A DNA stretch of 37,722 nt from Phycisphaerales bacterium UBA6054 (GTDB lineage: Bacteria; Planctomycetota; Phycisphaerae; Phycisphaerales; UBA1924), in contig DIYM01000059.1 of assembly GCA_002429045.1 (NCBI GenBank), forward strand, positions 1 through 37,722. The letters are read 5' to 3'. This document shows positions 1 to 8,938 of this stretch, in pieces. The notes below the pieces were generated by a model. The model was given only the letters and a program-made list of their open reading frames with translations. It was not told where the DNA came from and did not search any database. Both the position numbers and the translations under genes were made by a program. The stretch's first letter is position 1. The number at the start of each line of letters is the position of its first letter.

Positions 1-1688
1 TTCAAACGCGCGAGCGACTCGACCGCCATGAACTGCTCGCGGAACACGGTCACCCCGTCGCTGGCCCGGAGGGCCCCGTTGATCGCCTCTGCGATCCGGG
101 CCTGCATCACAGACGGTTCGGCACGCATCGCGAGCCACGCCGAGCGGTACCGCTGAGCCAATCCGGCACGCCCTTGCATGTCGGCGTCCCTGTCGAGGAT
201 CATGGTCACGTCCACGCCCGGCACGGAGATCTCCGTCGCCAGCACTTCGGTCAGGACCGCCAAGCGTTGCGTGGACGCGCGGGGCTCGGCCAACTCATCG
301 AGCAGCCAACGGCGCGCGGCAGAACCACCCCGCCAGTTGAGCGAGCCCGCCAAGGCGGTCGCCACTCCACGCCACGATGCCGCGCGATCGCTTTCTGTGC
401 GTGTGTGGCGGGTCAACGCCGAGATCACGACCGACTCACGTTCACGGACAGGCCGGTCGGCGCACGCATCGATCGCCTCCGCCCAGCGTTGCCACCACTC
501 GACCGACTCGGGCCCGTGCAGGGTCCCGACGTGATCGATCGCACGCAGCAGCGTGCCCCCGAAGTCCTCCGGCGGAGACGGCGCGAAGCCTGAGAGAATG
601 GCGCCGAGAGCGTCGCGGGCTCGGACGGTGACGCGTTCGTCGCCTGCGAGCGATGCCGTGATCGCGAGCGCTCCCGCGCTCGCGGCGGGGTCGCCACCCT
701 CCAAAGCCCTCTCGATCCGATCAGACCAGGGTTCGAGCGGCACGGACGACTGCGTCGCAACAGCCGCGATGTCCGTCAACCCGACGACCACACGCACCCG
801 GGCATCCGCCGGCGCGTCCGGCCAGCCCGCGAGAAGGGAATCCAGCACCCGCCCGGCCCGGGACAAGCCCATCGCCGGACGCTCGGCCGCGATCAGGCCG
901 GCGTTGCGCAGTTCCTGCTCCATCGCGCCGTGGTGCGCGATCCGCTCTCTCGGCCCGGGGACACCGCCGCGGCTCACCGCTTCGGGCAGCGGCTCCGACG
1001 AAGACACGCCCGGGCCCGAAACGGACGCGACCGGCGCCGGGCGGAGCAACTCCGACACGCTCAGAGCGATCATCAGCACCAGCATCAGCAAGAGCGAGGC
1101 ATGCAGTGCGAGCCACATCCGACCCGAAGCGGTCGGTTCCGGCGGCAAGGTGCGGGCGGTTCTGACGGCGCGGATCCGGCGGGACAGAGCACCCGCGGGC
1201 TTCGCGTCGGGGCGGACGGCGCGAACGAGTTCGAGCGCGCTGAGGCGGTGCGCCCGGGCCATGAACGCGAGACGCTTTTTCGCGCGATCGTTCCATCCGC
1301 CGGACGCGCCGACGATCATCGCCGCCCGTCGTGCGATCTCCGGCGAGACAGCGTCCATCTTGCGTCGCCAGGCGGCGGGCATCGCGACCGCCTGACCGGG
1401 CGGCCAACGCTCGGCCAACGCCGCACGGAGATCGGGGTTCGCGAGTTGCGCCGAGGCGGTGTGGATCGCCAGCCGGACCTCATCGGCACCGGGAGTGAGA
1501 TGGAGGGGGTGTCGTCCGAGTTGGAGCAGCCTCCGGCGCACCGCCAGCGCCAGTTGCGCCTGACCCCCGAACTCGTGCGGGACCCCGAGCAACGCGAACG
1601 GGCCGCCGATGCCGGCGTCCTCGCCAAGAAACTCCGCGATCAGCGGATCGGTGCGGGTTGGATCGTCCGCCGGTGCCCGCTCAGCCAT
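1..1688 (-). CDS. Membrane protein with J-like N-terminus, partial (C-terminus off the left edge)
   Basis: The frame is open from an ATG at 1688 to the window edge, about 562 codons without a stop. The start overlaps the stop of the upstream gene by 8 bp, so it is probably translationally coupled as the last visible gene of the vWA/TolQR operon. Residues about 29-95 (starting PFALLGVP, with a basic helix RRRLLQLGRHP and later DEVRLAIHTASAQLANP) look like the degenerate J-like domains seen in planctomycete proteins, but I see no HPD motif. A single membrane helix lies at about residues 191-213. The rest is alanine- and arginine-rich, predicted helical, and would lie on the far side of the membrane. 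Function is unknown. The J-like reading is a weak inference; the operon membership is firm. Confidence 0.75.
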   Translation of the reverse strand, partial: MAERAPADDPTRTDPLIAEFLGEDAGIGGPFALLGVPHEFGGQAQLALAVRRRLLQLGRHPLHLTPGADEVRLAIHTASAQLANPDLRAALAERWPPGQAVAMPAAWRRKMDAVSPEIARRAAMIVGASGGWNDRAKKRLAFMARAHRLSALELVRAVRPDAKPAGALSRRIRAVRTARTLPPEPTASGRMWLALHASLLLMLVLMIALSVSELLRPAPVASVSGPGVSSSEPLPEAVSRGGVPGPRERIAHHGAMEQELRNAGLIAAERPAMGLSRAGRVLDSLLAGWPDAPADARVRVVVGLTDIAAVATQSSVPLEPWSDRIERALEGGDPAASAGALAITASLAGDERVTVRARDALGAILSGFAPSPPEDFGGTLLRAIDHVGTLHGPESVEWWQRWAEAIDACADRPVRERESVVISALTRHTRTESDRAASWRGVATALAGSLNWRGGSAARRWLLDELAEPRASTQRLAVLTEVLATEISVPGVDVTMILDRDADMQGRAGLAQRYRSAWLAMRAEPSVMQARIAEAINGALRASDGVTVFREQFMAVESLARL

Positions 1689-4224
1689 CGGGCACCGCCT
1701 CAGGCTGCGCCGGCGGGGGCTCGAACAGGTCGCGGATCATGGCGCCGAACGGGGGCGGGCCCTCGACCGGGTGGAGCACGCTGTGCTGCCGGTACGCCGC
1801 AGCCGCGGTCTCCGGATCCCGCGCCAGCATCATGCGGAAGGTCGCGTAGCGGGCCTCCCACCAGGCACGCTCTTCCGGCTTGGACGCCGCGAGCAGCGTT
1901 GACCAGGCGAGCCATTCGATCTCCGGATCCGCTCCGTCAGCGGCCAGCGATGCCAGATCGCGCACGATCTGTGCCGACGGTGTCCCCCGCTCGAGCAGGA
2001 CACGCCCGAAGCGCAGAGCGATGGCGGATTCACCGCCTCCCGTCTCGTGGAGTCGCACGGCCGAGCGGATGATGTTGGCGAGCAACCCGCTGGCGTTGCT
2101 GTCGATCCCCGACGGAGCCGGCGGGACCAATCGGTCCGCCACACGCACACCCACACGGACAATCAGACGGTCGATCTCGGGCGTCGGTCCCCGATCCGCT
2201 GCGCGGAACGCGGCGGCGAGCACCGTCCGATCCGCACGCTCGGCACGCGTGTCGGCCGCGCGTCTGAGCGGCTCGCCCGCACGATCGGCGGCCTCGAACC
2301 GCCCGCTCAGCGCCAGCCACTCGATGCGCAGCAGGAGTATCTCGGGCCCGAAGGACGCGAGCGACGGGTCCCGTTCCATCGCCGACTCGGCGCGGCGCAG
2401 TCCCGCAGCCGCCAGATCGAGCAGCCTCGGGCTGCCGCCCAGCCCCACATCGATCGCGACGCGAGCCACGTCCAAGGCCGCCCGGGGATCTTCGACCGGG
2501 CCCGGCCTCGACCACAACCATCCGATCGCATCCACGATCTCCCCGCGGAGTGCAGTCTCCGAGCGTGCGGTCTCAACCCACTGCCGATACAGCAGTCGGA
2601 CGAGCACCCTTCTCGCATCGATCGCGACGGGGTCCGACTCGTCCACCTCCCGCAGCCCGTCGAGGCCCTCCCCCGGTTCGAGCATCCCGCTGCCCGCGTA
2701 GCGCACCAGGAGCATCCGTGCGCGACCCGAACCCCGGTACATGGTCAGATACTCGCGGATCGCGACGCGTAGCGCTTCATCGCGTCGGGCGTCGGAAGCG
2801 CTCTCGATCGCGACGATCAACAGCCACCTCGCCTCTTCGGCGCCGGCGCCATCGAGCGCGGGGTCGCGCGCCAACAGGCTGTTTGTCGCATCGATCGCCT
2901 GCGCGGGACGCCCGCCCCGTATCAGGCAGTACACGCGCTTGAGCTCCGCGTCGTCCCGTTGGGGCTCGAACCTGGACGCGTCCTCGGCGCGAGCCGCGCG
3001 CCCGAAAGCGCTCGCCGCATCAAGATAGCGGACAGGCGATCCGGATGACTCGGCGGACTCGAGACGATCCAACGCGTCGGCGTACCGACCGACAAACCCG
3101 TCTTCCAACGCGGGCAGGCTCCCGTAGGTCCCCCTGAGATCCAGGACGTGCCCGATCTCCCCGCGACGCACCAGATCGCCCAACGCCAACGCCGCGACGG
3201 ACTCGGCGTCATCGCTCCCCTCGCCCGAACGGATCGCGTCGAGGGCGCGGATCGCGTGGAACCGCGCGTCGCCGGCCGGCAGCACCGATCGGTCCGAGCC
3301 CGTCCCGAGCGCCTCGTACATGGAACGCTCGAGGTCCGGCCAGGAGCGCTCTTCTGCCAAGAACCGCAGGCGTCGGAGCATGGCCTGCTCTCGGATCGGG
3401 TCGGAGACCGATGGGGAATCGATCACCTTCCCGACCCACATCATCGCCAGCACGGTGTCGCCCGCTCGGTGCTTGGTCCGGGCGACGCCCATCGCGGCGC
3501 GGGCCACGTGATCGAGCCCGAACGCCGAGTCTCTGACATCATCGAGCCTCGGCGGGTCGCCCTCGGCCGCCAGCAACCACCCGAACGCGGGGAGCACATC
3601 GTTGCCCGGACGCCGGTCCTCGAGGATGGAAAGCATCAGCCCGGACCACGCCGCGTAATAGCTCGAAAGCGAACGCAGGCGGGACGACTCCCGGGACCGA
3701 CGCTGAACCCCGGGATCCTCGGACGCGCGGGCCAACCGCTCGTCGCGGACCGCGTCCGGCACCGCCGCCCCCGCGATCGCGCGGAGCTTGCGGTGGACCA
3801 GCGAGAGCTCGACGGCGGCCCGGGCGTGCTCCTCTTCCGAGAGCAGCCGGAGTTCGAACAGACCGACCGCCCGTTCGAGCGGCGCGTAGGAGTCGATCAG
3901 CAGCGCGAGCCGGAGATCCCGCGCCTCTTCGCTCGACGCGCGATCCGCGAGCGCCCAGGCGCGGTCGACGACCAGTCCGCGTTCGTCCGAGCCATGCTCG
4001 AGCGACTCCATCATGCTCTTGTAAACGATCGCCAGCTGGGCGATCGTCTCCGATCGAGCGGCCCCATCGGTCGTCCCCTCCAGCTTCGAGAGCAAGCGGG
4101 CCTCGAGCACATCGAGCATGCCCGCCTGACGGAGGGCTCGCTCGGTGGGATCAGGCGAGCCCCACGCCGCGCAGCAGCACAGCAGCGTCGCGGCGACGAG
4201 CGAGATCGATCGTTCAATCCGCAC
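1681..4224 (-). CDS. Large exported helical-repeat protein of the vWA/TolQR operon
   Basis: This 847-residue protein begins with a hydrophobic Sec-type signal (residues about 6-22, LVAATLLCCCAAWG). The body is rich in Ala, Arg, Leu and Glu, with many helix pairs of TPR/Sel1-like character but no catalytic motif I recognise. I chose the GTG at 4224: an AGGAG lies 11 bases upstream, the signal peptide then starts properly, and the start overlaps the preceding ExbD stop by 11 bp. A longer in-frame start at 4314 would put 30 arginine-rich residues before the signal and is unlikely. By context it would be a periplasmic scaffold or partner of the TolQ/TolR motor, which is inference only. Confidence 0.8.
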   Translation of the reverse strand: MRIERSISLVAATLLCCCAAWGSPDPTERALRQAGMLDVLEARLLSKLEGTTDGAARSETIAQLAIVYKSMMESLEHGSDERGLVVDRAWALADRASSEEARDLRLALLIDSYAPLERAVGLFELRLLSEEEHARAAVELSLVHRKLRAIAGAAVPDAVRDERLARASEDPGVQRRSRESSRLRSLSSYYAAWSGLMLSILEDRRPGNDVLPAFGWLLAAEGDPPRLDDVRDSAFGLDHVARAAMGVARTKHRAGDTVLAMMWVGKVIDSPSVSDPIREQAMLRRLRFLAEERSWPDLERSMYEALGTGSDRSVLPAGDARFHAIRALDAIRSGEGSDDAESVAALALGDLVRRGEIGHVLDLRGTYGSLPALEDGFVGRYADALDRLESAESSGSPVRYLDAASAFGRAARAEDASRFEPQRDDAELKRVYCLIRGGRPAQAIDATNSLLARDPALDGAGAEEARWLLIVAIESASDARRDEALRVAIREYLTMYRGSGRARMLLVRYAGSGMLEPGEGLDGLREVDESDPVAIDARRVLVRLLYRQWVETARSETALRGEIVDAIGWLWSRPGPVEDPRAALDVARVAIDVGLGGSPRLLDLAAAGLRRAESAMERDPSLASFGPEILLLRIEWLALSGRFEAADRAGEPLRRAADTRAERADRTVLAAAFRAADRGPTPEIDRLIVRVGVRVADRLVPPAPSGIDSNASGLLANIIRSAVRLHETGGGESAIALRFGRVLLERGTPSAQIVRDLASLAADGADPEIEWLAWSTLLAASKPEERAWWEARYATFRMMLARDPETAAAAYRQHSVLHPVEGPPPFGAMIRDLFEPPPAQPEAVPDG

Positions 4225-4636
4225 GGGGCACGTAGCTCCTCTTCTCGAAGCCGGCGTCCTTGGCCGCCTGCAACGCCATCGCGACACCGCGGACCGGCGC
4301 GTCGGGATCGGCACGCACGGCCACCCCCGGCTCGCGCGGCAGGCGCCCCAGCAACCCCTTCAGCGATTCCTGATCCCGCACCACCACCTGCCCGATCGTG
4401 AAGCGGAGCCCTCCCGTGTCCGCGGAGACATCGATGATCTGCGGTTGCAACTCCACGGCCCGAACACCCCCGCCCTCGGTCTGGACCGCGCTGGGAAGCC
4501 GGCGCTCTTCCTGAGAAAAATCCGAGGTGACCAGGAAGTAGATCAGCAGCAAAAAGACCACATCGATCAGAGAGATCAGCGGGAGAGCACCGAGCCGGCG
4601 GGCGCGGACCGCCCTTTTATGACCGAACGAGATCAT
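4214..4636 (-). CDS. ExbD/TolR-family proton-channel subunit (second copy)
   Basis: This 140-residue protein has a short basic cytoplasmic N-terminus and one membrane helix at about residues 19-37 (LISLIDVVFLLLIYFLV). The helix carries the conserved channel aspartate, Asp25. A periplasmic domain follows. That is the standard ExbD/TolR architecture and length. In the family, two such subunits sit inside an ExbB/TolQ pentamer and couple proton flow to work in the periplasm. The ATG at 4636 overlaps the stop of the preceding exbD gene by 4 bases (ATGA). The in-frame extension to 4672 is less likely. It is divergent from its neighbour, which suggests a heterodimeric pair. Confidence 0.9.
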   Translation of the reverse strand: MISFGHKRAVRARRLGALPLISLIDVVFLLLIYFLVTSDFSQEERRLPSAVQTEGGGVRAVELQPQIIDVSADTGGLRFTIGQVVVRDQESLKGLLGRLPREPGVAVRADPDAPVRGVAMALQAAKDAGFEKRSYVPRAD

Positions 4637-5061
4637 GAGCCGTCCCCCGGCTCGACGGTCCCGAGTTTCCATGACCGGACGCCCACGCCGGCCAGGCGGC
4701 CCAGCACCCGGTCGAGGTCGCTCGCCGGTGCGTTCCGATCGGGCCGGATCAGCACGTCGAAAGGCTCACGGTCCTCCGCGGCGGCGAGCCCCGCTCTGGT
4801 CAGGCGCTCCAGCTCGATCATGGACACCGAGCGCGAGTCCACGACCACGCGCCCGTCGCCGGTGAGATCGATGATCAACGCCGGTTCCCGCTTGGCCTGC
4901 ACCTGCTCGCCGGGCTGCCTGGGCAGGTCGATTTCGGTGCGTCGCAGGTCCCCGAAGCGGGAGGTGAGCATGAAGAAGATGATCAACTGAAGGACGACGT
5001 CGATCATCGGCGTCAGATCGACGCTGAGCATGTGCCTGGATGACGATCGCCCGACGCTCAC
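4633..5061 (-). CDS. ExbD/TolR-family proton-channel subunit (first copy)
   Basis: This 142-residue protein has one N-terminal membrane helix, about residues 16-33. It contains the LTPMIDVV motif with channel Asp21, followed by a soluble periplasmic domain of ExbD/TolR type. It starts with GTG at 5061, overlapping the TolQ-like stop by 4 bases (GTGA), so the two should be made in coupled amounts. An internal ATG ten codons later would leave only a six-residue cytoplasmic tail and is less likely. Family knowledge says it forms a proton-motive-force-driven complex with the ExbB/TolQ-like protein encoded just upstream. Confidence 0.92.
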   Translation of the reverse strand: MSVGRSSSRHMLSVDLTPMIDVVLQLIIFFMLTSRFGDLRRTEIDLPRQPGEQVQAKREPALIIDLTGDGRVVVDSRSVSMIELERLTRAGLAAAEDREPFDVLIRPDRNAPASDLDRVLGRLAGVGVRSWKLGTVEPGDGS

Positions 5062-5756
5062 GGCGATGCCGCCTCCCCGCCCGCCGATTCGAGCGGCGCG
5101 ATCATCGCGTCGATGCTCTCACCGATCTCGGTGGTGAGGTGATCGATCCGGTTGCGCAGGTAGGTGTACGCCGCCGTGCAGGGGATCGCGACGATCAGCC
5201 CGAGCACGGTGGTGATGAGCGCTTGCGAGATGCTCCCGGCGAGCTCGTCGGGGCGGGCCGGGCCTTCGGAGAGCATGATCGCGTCGAACGCGCCGACCAT
5301 CCCGATCACGGTCCCGAGCAGCCCGAGCATGGGCGCGACCGAAGCGACCAGCCCGATCCCGTCCGTCAGGCGGTACAGCCGGTCCACCTCGAGCCGGCCC
5401 GACTCCTCCACCGCGGACCGGATCTCCAGCATCCCGAACGGAGAGCGGGACGCGCGGGCCAACGACGTGCCGAGCACGCGAGCGAGGAAGCTGGGCTTGT
5501 CCTCCGCCGAACACCGGTTCAGCGCGGCGTCCACATCGCCCTCGGCGAGAAATCGGCCCAGATCCTCGGCCAGCTCGGGCGGCGCGAGCCGCTCTCGGCG
5601 GACACGCAACGCCTGGGCCACGATCATCCCGATCGCGCCGAACGAGATCAGGATGATGATCATCCCGACCGGACCTCCCCGAGCGACATAATCCAGCAGC
5701 GAGCGGCTCGACTCCGACTGCGCGAGGACGATCGTCCCCCCGTGCGTCAACATCAT
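5058..5756 (-). CDS. MotA/TolQ/ExbB-family proton-channel protein
   Basis: This 232-residue inner-membrane protein has a first membrane helix at about residues 29-48. Two further helices carry the hallmark GLVASVAPMLGLLGTVIG stretch and the ISQALITTVLGLIVAIP stretch, with a cytoplasmic loop between the first and second helices. These are the diagnostic elements of the TolQ/ExbB/MotA family. The ATG at 5756 overlaps the upstream gene's stop by 4 bases; a second Met follows directly. With two ExbD proteins next to it, the genes encode a complete proton-driven motor. No TonB, TolA or TolB is visible, so the energised partner is probably one of the operon's own proteins. Confidence 0.94.
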   Translation of the reverse strand: MMLTHGGTIVLAQSESSRSLLDYVARGGPVGMIIILISFGAIGMIVAQALRVRRERLAPPELAEDLGRFLAEGDVDAALNRCSAEDKPSFLARVLGTSLARASRSPFGMLEIRSAVEESGRLEVDRLYRLTDGIGLVASVAPMLGLLGTVIGMVGAFDAIMLSEGPARPDELAGSISQALITTVLGLIVAIPCTAAYTYLRNRIDHLTTEIGESIDAMIAPLESAGGEAASP

Positions 5757-6850
5757 GGGTTCTCCCTGGGAAGCCCGCGCTCGGCGGGCGGAGGTTCGGT
5801 GGTCACGCCGCGGTCCTCGGTCTCGTCCGCACCCGCCCGGAGGCCCGGCTCGAGCCCGAGCAACGCCGCCCGGTCCATCCCTCGGACGGACTCGGCATGC
5901 CCCGGGCGCCCGGTCGATTCAAAGTACCCGATCAGGAGATCGCGCGCCAGCGCGGTCAACCCCGGCGCGGCGCGGGGGTGCTCGATGATGACCGAGATCA
6001 GCCGCGCGGCCCCGGCATCGGCGGATCGGCGGTCGGGCTCTCCGAGCAGCGACACGCCAACACCCAAGTGCGCCCAGGCCGCACGCCAATCACCCTCGGG
6101 GCGACCCCGGCGGTCGATCGCGGCACGCGCGGATCGCCTGCCTGCCGGGTCGGGGTCGCCGCTCGCCCGGACGATGTCCCACACCCAGCGGATGCCCGGG
6201 TCGGCGCGGTCTCTGGGCGAGCGAGCGATCGAGCCGAGCCCGTCCCGGGTGCCGGACCGCGCCCCCGCCCGTGCGACCCGATACAGGCCCTCCATCACGC
6301 CGAGCGGTTCGCCCCCGGACGATGGCGGGGTCGGAGGCGCCGGCTCGGGCGTAAACACCGGCGGCAACGACGGGCACAGCCCGGTTTCCTGATCGAGCCA
6401 ACCCCGCGCGGGCCCTCCCCGATCGCGGTACCAGACCAGCCACGCTTCCATCGCGCCGGCGCGATCGTCGTCCATCAGGCGCACCATGATCAGAGCCGAA
6501 GCGATCTGCGATGTCGTCGGCCCGCTTGCACCGAAGTACCGCTCGGCGAGCGGCTCGAGCAGCCACCCGGCGCCGGCCGCGTCGCCACGCGCAAGCCTCG
6601 ACTCGGCTCTCGCGATGGCGTCCGCGATCGATTCGTAGCTCCGGGCTCCCTCCCATCCGTTGCCGATGGATCGGACCCGGCCCCAGGGCACGAGCGTCGA
6701 TCCGCCGACCTCTCCCGCACCCGAGCCCTGGCGGACCTCGATTCCTTGATCGGTCACACCCCCGACGCGTTCGCGCGGGACCGTCTCGCCGGACCACAGC
6801 GTGACCGGCCCGATCGCCAGCGAGAACAGGACCAGGCACAACGAGAGCAT
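5753..6850 (-). CDS. Exported protein of unknown function in the vWA/TolQR operon
   Basis: This 365-residue protein starts with a clear signal peptide (MLSLCLVLFSLAIGPVTLWS). It has a helical segment at about residues 68-150 reminiscent of a TPR pair, then a proline-rich stretch (PEPAPPTPPSSGG), then another helical region. I recognise no enzymatic motif. The ATG at 6850 overlaps the vWA gene stop by one base (TGATG), a classic re-initiation junction. The frame stays open upstream to 7306 but that part is a shadow of the vWA gene. It is probably periplasmic and may bind one of the other exported operon products, by context only. Confidence 0.8.
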   Translation of the reverse strand: MLSLCLVLFSLAIGPVTLWSGETVPRERVGGVTDQGIEVRQGSGAGEVGGSTLVPWGRVRSIGNGWEGARSYESIADAIARAESRLARGDAAGAGWLLEPLAERYFGASGPTTSQIASALIMVRLMDDDRAGAMEAWLVWYRDRGGPARGWLDQETGLCPSLPPVFTPEPAPPTPPSSGGEPLGVMEGLYRVARAGARSGTRDGLGSIARSPRDRADPGIRWVWDIVRASGDPDPAGRRSARAAIDRRGRPEGDWRAAWAHLGVGVSLLGEPDRRSADAGAARLISVIIEHPRAAPGLTALARDLLIGYFESTGRPGHAESVRGMDRAALLGLEPGLRAGADETEDRGVTTEPPPAERGLPRENP

Positions 6851-7878
6851 CAGGGGTTCGCCTCTCTCACGTGCCGGAACCGCCCTCCGGACTGGCGTGC
6901 GACGTTCCGCATCAGCGCCTCGACGCGCTGCTGCGCGTCCGGGCTGCCGGCATCGCCAAACAGGATGCAGTTGACCGGGACCCGTTCCCGCCCGTTCAGC
7001 CTGCGGACCAACGCGGCGAACTCGCCCGGATCCGTCACCTCGCCGTCGGTCATGTAGTAGATCGCGTCCGGCTCGGGGTCCAGCGAGAACACCGAGCGAA
7101 ACGCCGGCTCGGGATTCGTGGCGCCGTCCGGGAACACGACGAAGAGGGCATCGGCCGCCAGACGCTTGTTCACACGTGTCGAGACGGACCAGACGTTGCC
7201 GCCGAAGAGCGACAGGCTGCCCGAAGAGTACAACTGGACGTGGAACTCGGTATCGCCCTCGAGCGACTGGATGGACCGGGCGAGTTCCCGCCTGGTGAGA
7301 TCCCACCTCGACTGCTCCCCGCCGCTCGTGGTCCGCATGGACCCCGAGATGTCGACGATGTACGCGAACCGTTTCCCCTTGGCTTCGAGCCCGAAGAAGC
7401 TCGCGCCGTCGCCCGATCCGGCGCCGGACGATCCGGTGGAAGAGTCGATCGAGGTCAGCCCGGCGCCGCCCGGATCCAGCGACGGCGCGATCGACTCGGA
7501 GAGATCCTGGATCGACCGGTCCTCTCCGGACTCGGCAAGCAGGTCCATCTCGACCCTGGATTCGGCGAAGGTCGTCTCGACGGGCGTCCGCTCATCGAGC
7601 AGGATCGGCGTCGAATCGTTCATCAACTCGGCGTTGTCGAGCACCGCGAACTCCACGCCCTGGCCCTCGGAACCGCCGGCGTCACCGAAGTTGAACCTGA
7701 CCGTGATGAGCCCCGCGACCAGCACCACCAGCAGGTGGATCAAGCCCGAACCGGCGAGCCCGTAGAGCGTCGCACGCTCGATCCAGCGTCGACGCACAGC
7801 GGGACGGGCCCGGCCCGCGGCAACCGCCTGGCTCGCGGTGCGTGGTCGTTGCGTGTGTGTGCTCGTCGGTTCGCTCAT
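6850..7878 (-). CDS. Membrane-anchored von Willebrand A domain protein, first gene of the TolQR operon
   Basis: This 342-residue protein has a basic cytoplasmic N-terminus and a single membrane helix at about residues 38-60. An acidic Ser/Gly linker runs to about 160, and a vWA domain fills about 165-340. The metal-binding MIDAS site is intact: DISGS at 176-180, Thr254 in GATN, and Asp278 in MTDGE. The lead-in GLEAKGKRFAYIVDISGSM is, from memory, typical of planctomycete vWA proteins. The topology resembles TonB or TolA with the vWA domain outside. It heads a seven-gene overlapping operon and is preceded by a possible extended -10 promoter. vWA domains bind protein ligands through the metal; the ligand here is unknown. 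Confidence 0.9.
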   Translation of the reverse strand: MSEPTSTHTQRPRTASQAVAAGRARPAVRRRWIERATLYGLAGSGLIHLLVVLVAGLITVRFNFGDAGGSEGQGVEFAVLDNAELMNDSTPILLDERTPVETTFAESRVEMDLLAESGEDRSIQDLSESIAPSLDPGGAGLTSIDSSTGSSGAGSGDGASFFGLEAKGKRFAYIVDISGSMRTTSGGEQSRWDLTRRELARSIQSLEGDTEFHVQLYSSGSLSLFGGNVWSVSTRVNKRLAADALFVVFPDGATNPEPAFRSVFSLDPEPDAIYYMTDGEVTDPGEFAALVRRLNGRERVPVNCILFGDAGSPDAQQRVEALMRNVARQSGGRFRHVREANP

Positions 7879-7945
7879 GGTCTATGCAGGAGATCGTCTC
7901 GATGCGTTGAGCCGGCACGGATCAACCCGGGTTGGTTTCTCCACC

Positions 7946-7954
7946 ACCATACCA
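7946..7954 (-). promoter_or_regulatory. Possible extended -10 promoter of the vWA/TolQR operon
   Basis: On the minus strand the sequence TGGTATGGT reads as an extended -10 (TGn plus TATGGT). Transcription would start near 7938, giving a leader of about 60 bases before the vWA start. No convincing -35 is present. Read by eye only. Confidence 0.35.
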
Positions 7955-7998
7955 GTGAACCCTGCCCGGGGTGCTGTTCGGAGCGGTCCGGCTGACGG

Positions 7999-8027
7999 TT
8001 GACCAAACCGCCCGAAACGGGTTGAAT
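7999..8027 (+). promoter_or_regulatory. Possible sigma-70-type promoter of pyrH-frr
   Basis: TTGACC (7999-8004, five of six consensus bases) and TTGAAT (8022-8027, four of six) are separated by 17 bases. Transcription would start near 8034, about 80 bases before pyrH. It lies in the 237-bp divergent spacer between the vWA operon and pyrH. Confidence 0.4.
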
Positions 8028-8115
8028 CGGGGCGGATCCGCCTTGTTCGGGCGCGGCGTTCTCATCGCCGCCTACGCTGCGTGTCCGAACGCCCGCCACC
8101 CGACCGGAGCTGTCG

Positions 8116-8853
8116 ATGCCAGAAAGCCGCCGCCCCAAGCCGAACCGCGTGCTCCTCAAGCTCTCCGGCGAGGCGTTCTGCCGCCCGGGAGGGTTCGGGA
8201 TCGACACCGACGAACTGGGCGTGATCGCCCAGGAGGTCCAGTCCGCCGCGTCCGCGGGGGCGCAGGTCGCGGTGGTTGTCGGGGGCGGGAACATCATCCG
8301 CGGCGCGGAACTGGCCAAGGCGGGCTCCATCCAGCAGGCGACGGCCGATTACATGGGCATGCTCGGCACCGTGATGAACGGTGTGGCGCTGAAAGAAAAG
8401 CTCACACAACTCGGCGTGGATTCTCGGGTGATGAGCGCCCTGGACATCCGGGCGATGGCCGAGCCGTTCATCCGCGGGCGTGCGTTGCGGCATCTCGAGA
8501 AGGGCCGGGTCGTGATCCTGGCCGCCGGCACGGGCAACCCGTTCTTCACCACCGATTCGTGCGCCGCGCTCCGGGCGACCGAACTGAAGTGCGATGTGCT
8601 GCTCAAAGCCACCAAGGTCGACGGGGTCTACGACAGCGATCCGAACAAGAACCCGCACGCCGTCCGGTACGACAGGCTGACCTTCGCCGAGGCCCTGGCC
8701 AAGAGGCTGGGCATCATGGACATGACGGCGCTGGCGATGTGCCAGGAACAGAACATCCCGGTCCTCGTCTTCGACTTCAAGCTCCAGGGCAACATCCGGC
8801 GCGTCATCGAGGGCGACCCGATCGGGACGCTGGTCACCCGCGATCCCGGGTGA
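8116..8853 (+). CDS. pyrH: Uridylate kinase (UMP kinase)
   Basis: This protein phosphorylates UMP to UDP in pyrimidine nucleotide synthesis, as a cytoplasmic hexamer of the amino-acid-kinase family. The 245-residue length fits. Motifs are in order: LLKLSGEAF near the N-terminus, VVVGGGNIIRG for the phosphate-binding loop, ADYMGMLGTVMN for the UMP site, AAGTGNPFFTTD, and KATKVDGVYDSDP near the C-terminal ATP site. The ATG at 8116 has GGAG six bases upstream. It is followed after 85 bp by frr, the usual bacterial pyrH-frr pairing, here without tsf in front. Confidence 0.97.
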   Translation: MPESRRPKPNRVLLKLSGEAFCRPGGFGIDTDELGVIAQEVQSAASAGAQVAVVVGGGNIIRGAELAKAGSIQQATADYMGMLGTVMNGVALKEKLTQLGVDSRVMSALDIRAMAEPFIRGRALRHLEKGRVVILAAGTGNPFFTTDSCAALRATELKCDVLLKATKVDGVYDSDPNKNPHAVRYDRLTFAEALAKRLGIMDMTALAMCQEQNIPVLVFDFKLQGNIRRVIEGDPIGTLVTRDPG

Positions 8854-8884
8854 CGCACCCCGCCGGATCCTGCGGCAGCCCGCA

Positions 8885-8890
8885 TAGAAT
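8885..8890 (+). promoter_or_regulatory. Possible -10 box in front of frr
   Basis: TAGAAT lies 49 bases before the frr start, inside an 11-mer CATAGAATGAC (8883-8893). The same 11-mer occurs on the other strand upstream of sppA. No clear -35 is visible, so frr may have a second promoter besides the pyrH one. Confidence 0.3.
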
Positions 8891-8895
8891 GACGA

Positions 8896-8913
8896 CCCGG
8901 GAACGGTCCCGGG
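8896..8913 (+). other. Inverted repeat in the pyrH-frr spacer
   Basis: CCCGGGA and TCCCGGG form a perfect 7-bp stem with the loop ACGG, 25 bases upstream of the frr start. There is no T-tract, so a terminator is unlikely. It may be a leader hairpin or an mRNA-processing site between the two genes. Confidence 0.4.
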
Positions 8914-8938
8914 CAACCGACCGATGGAGCAACGCCCG

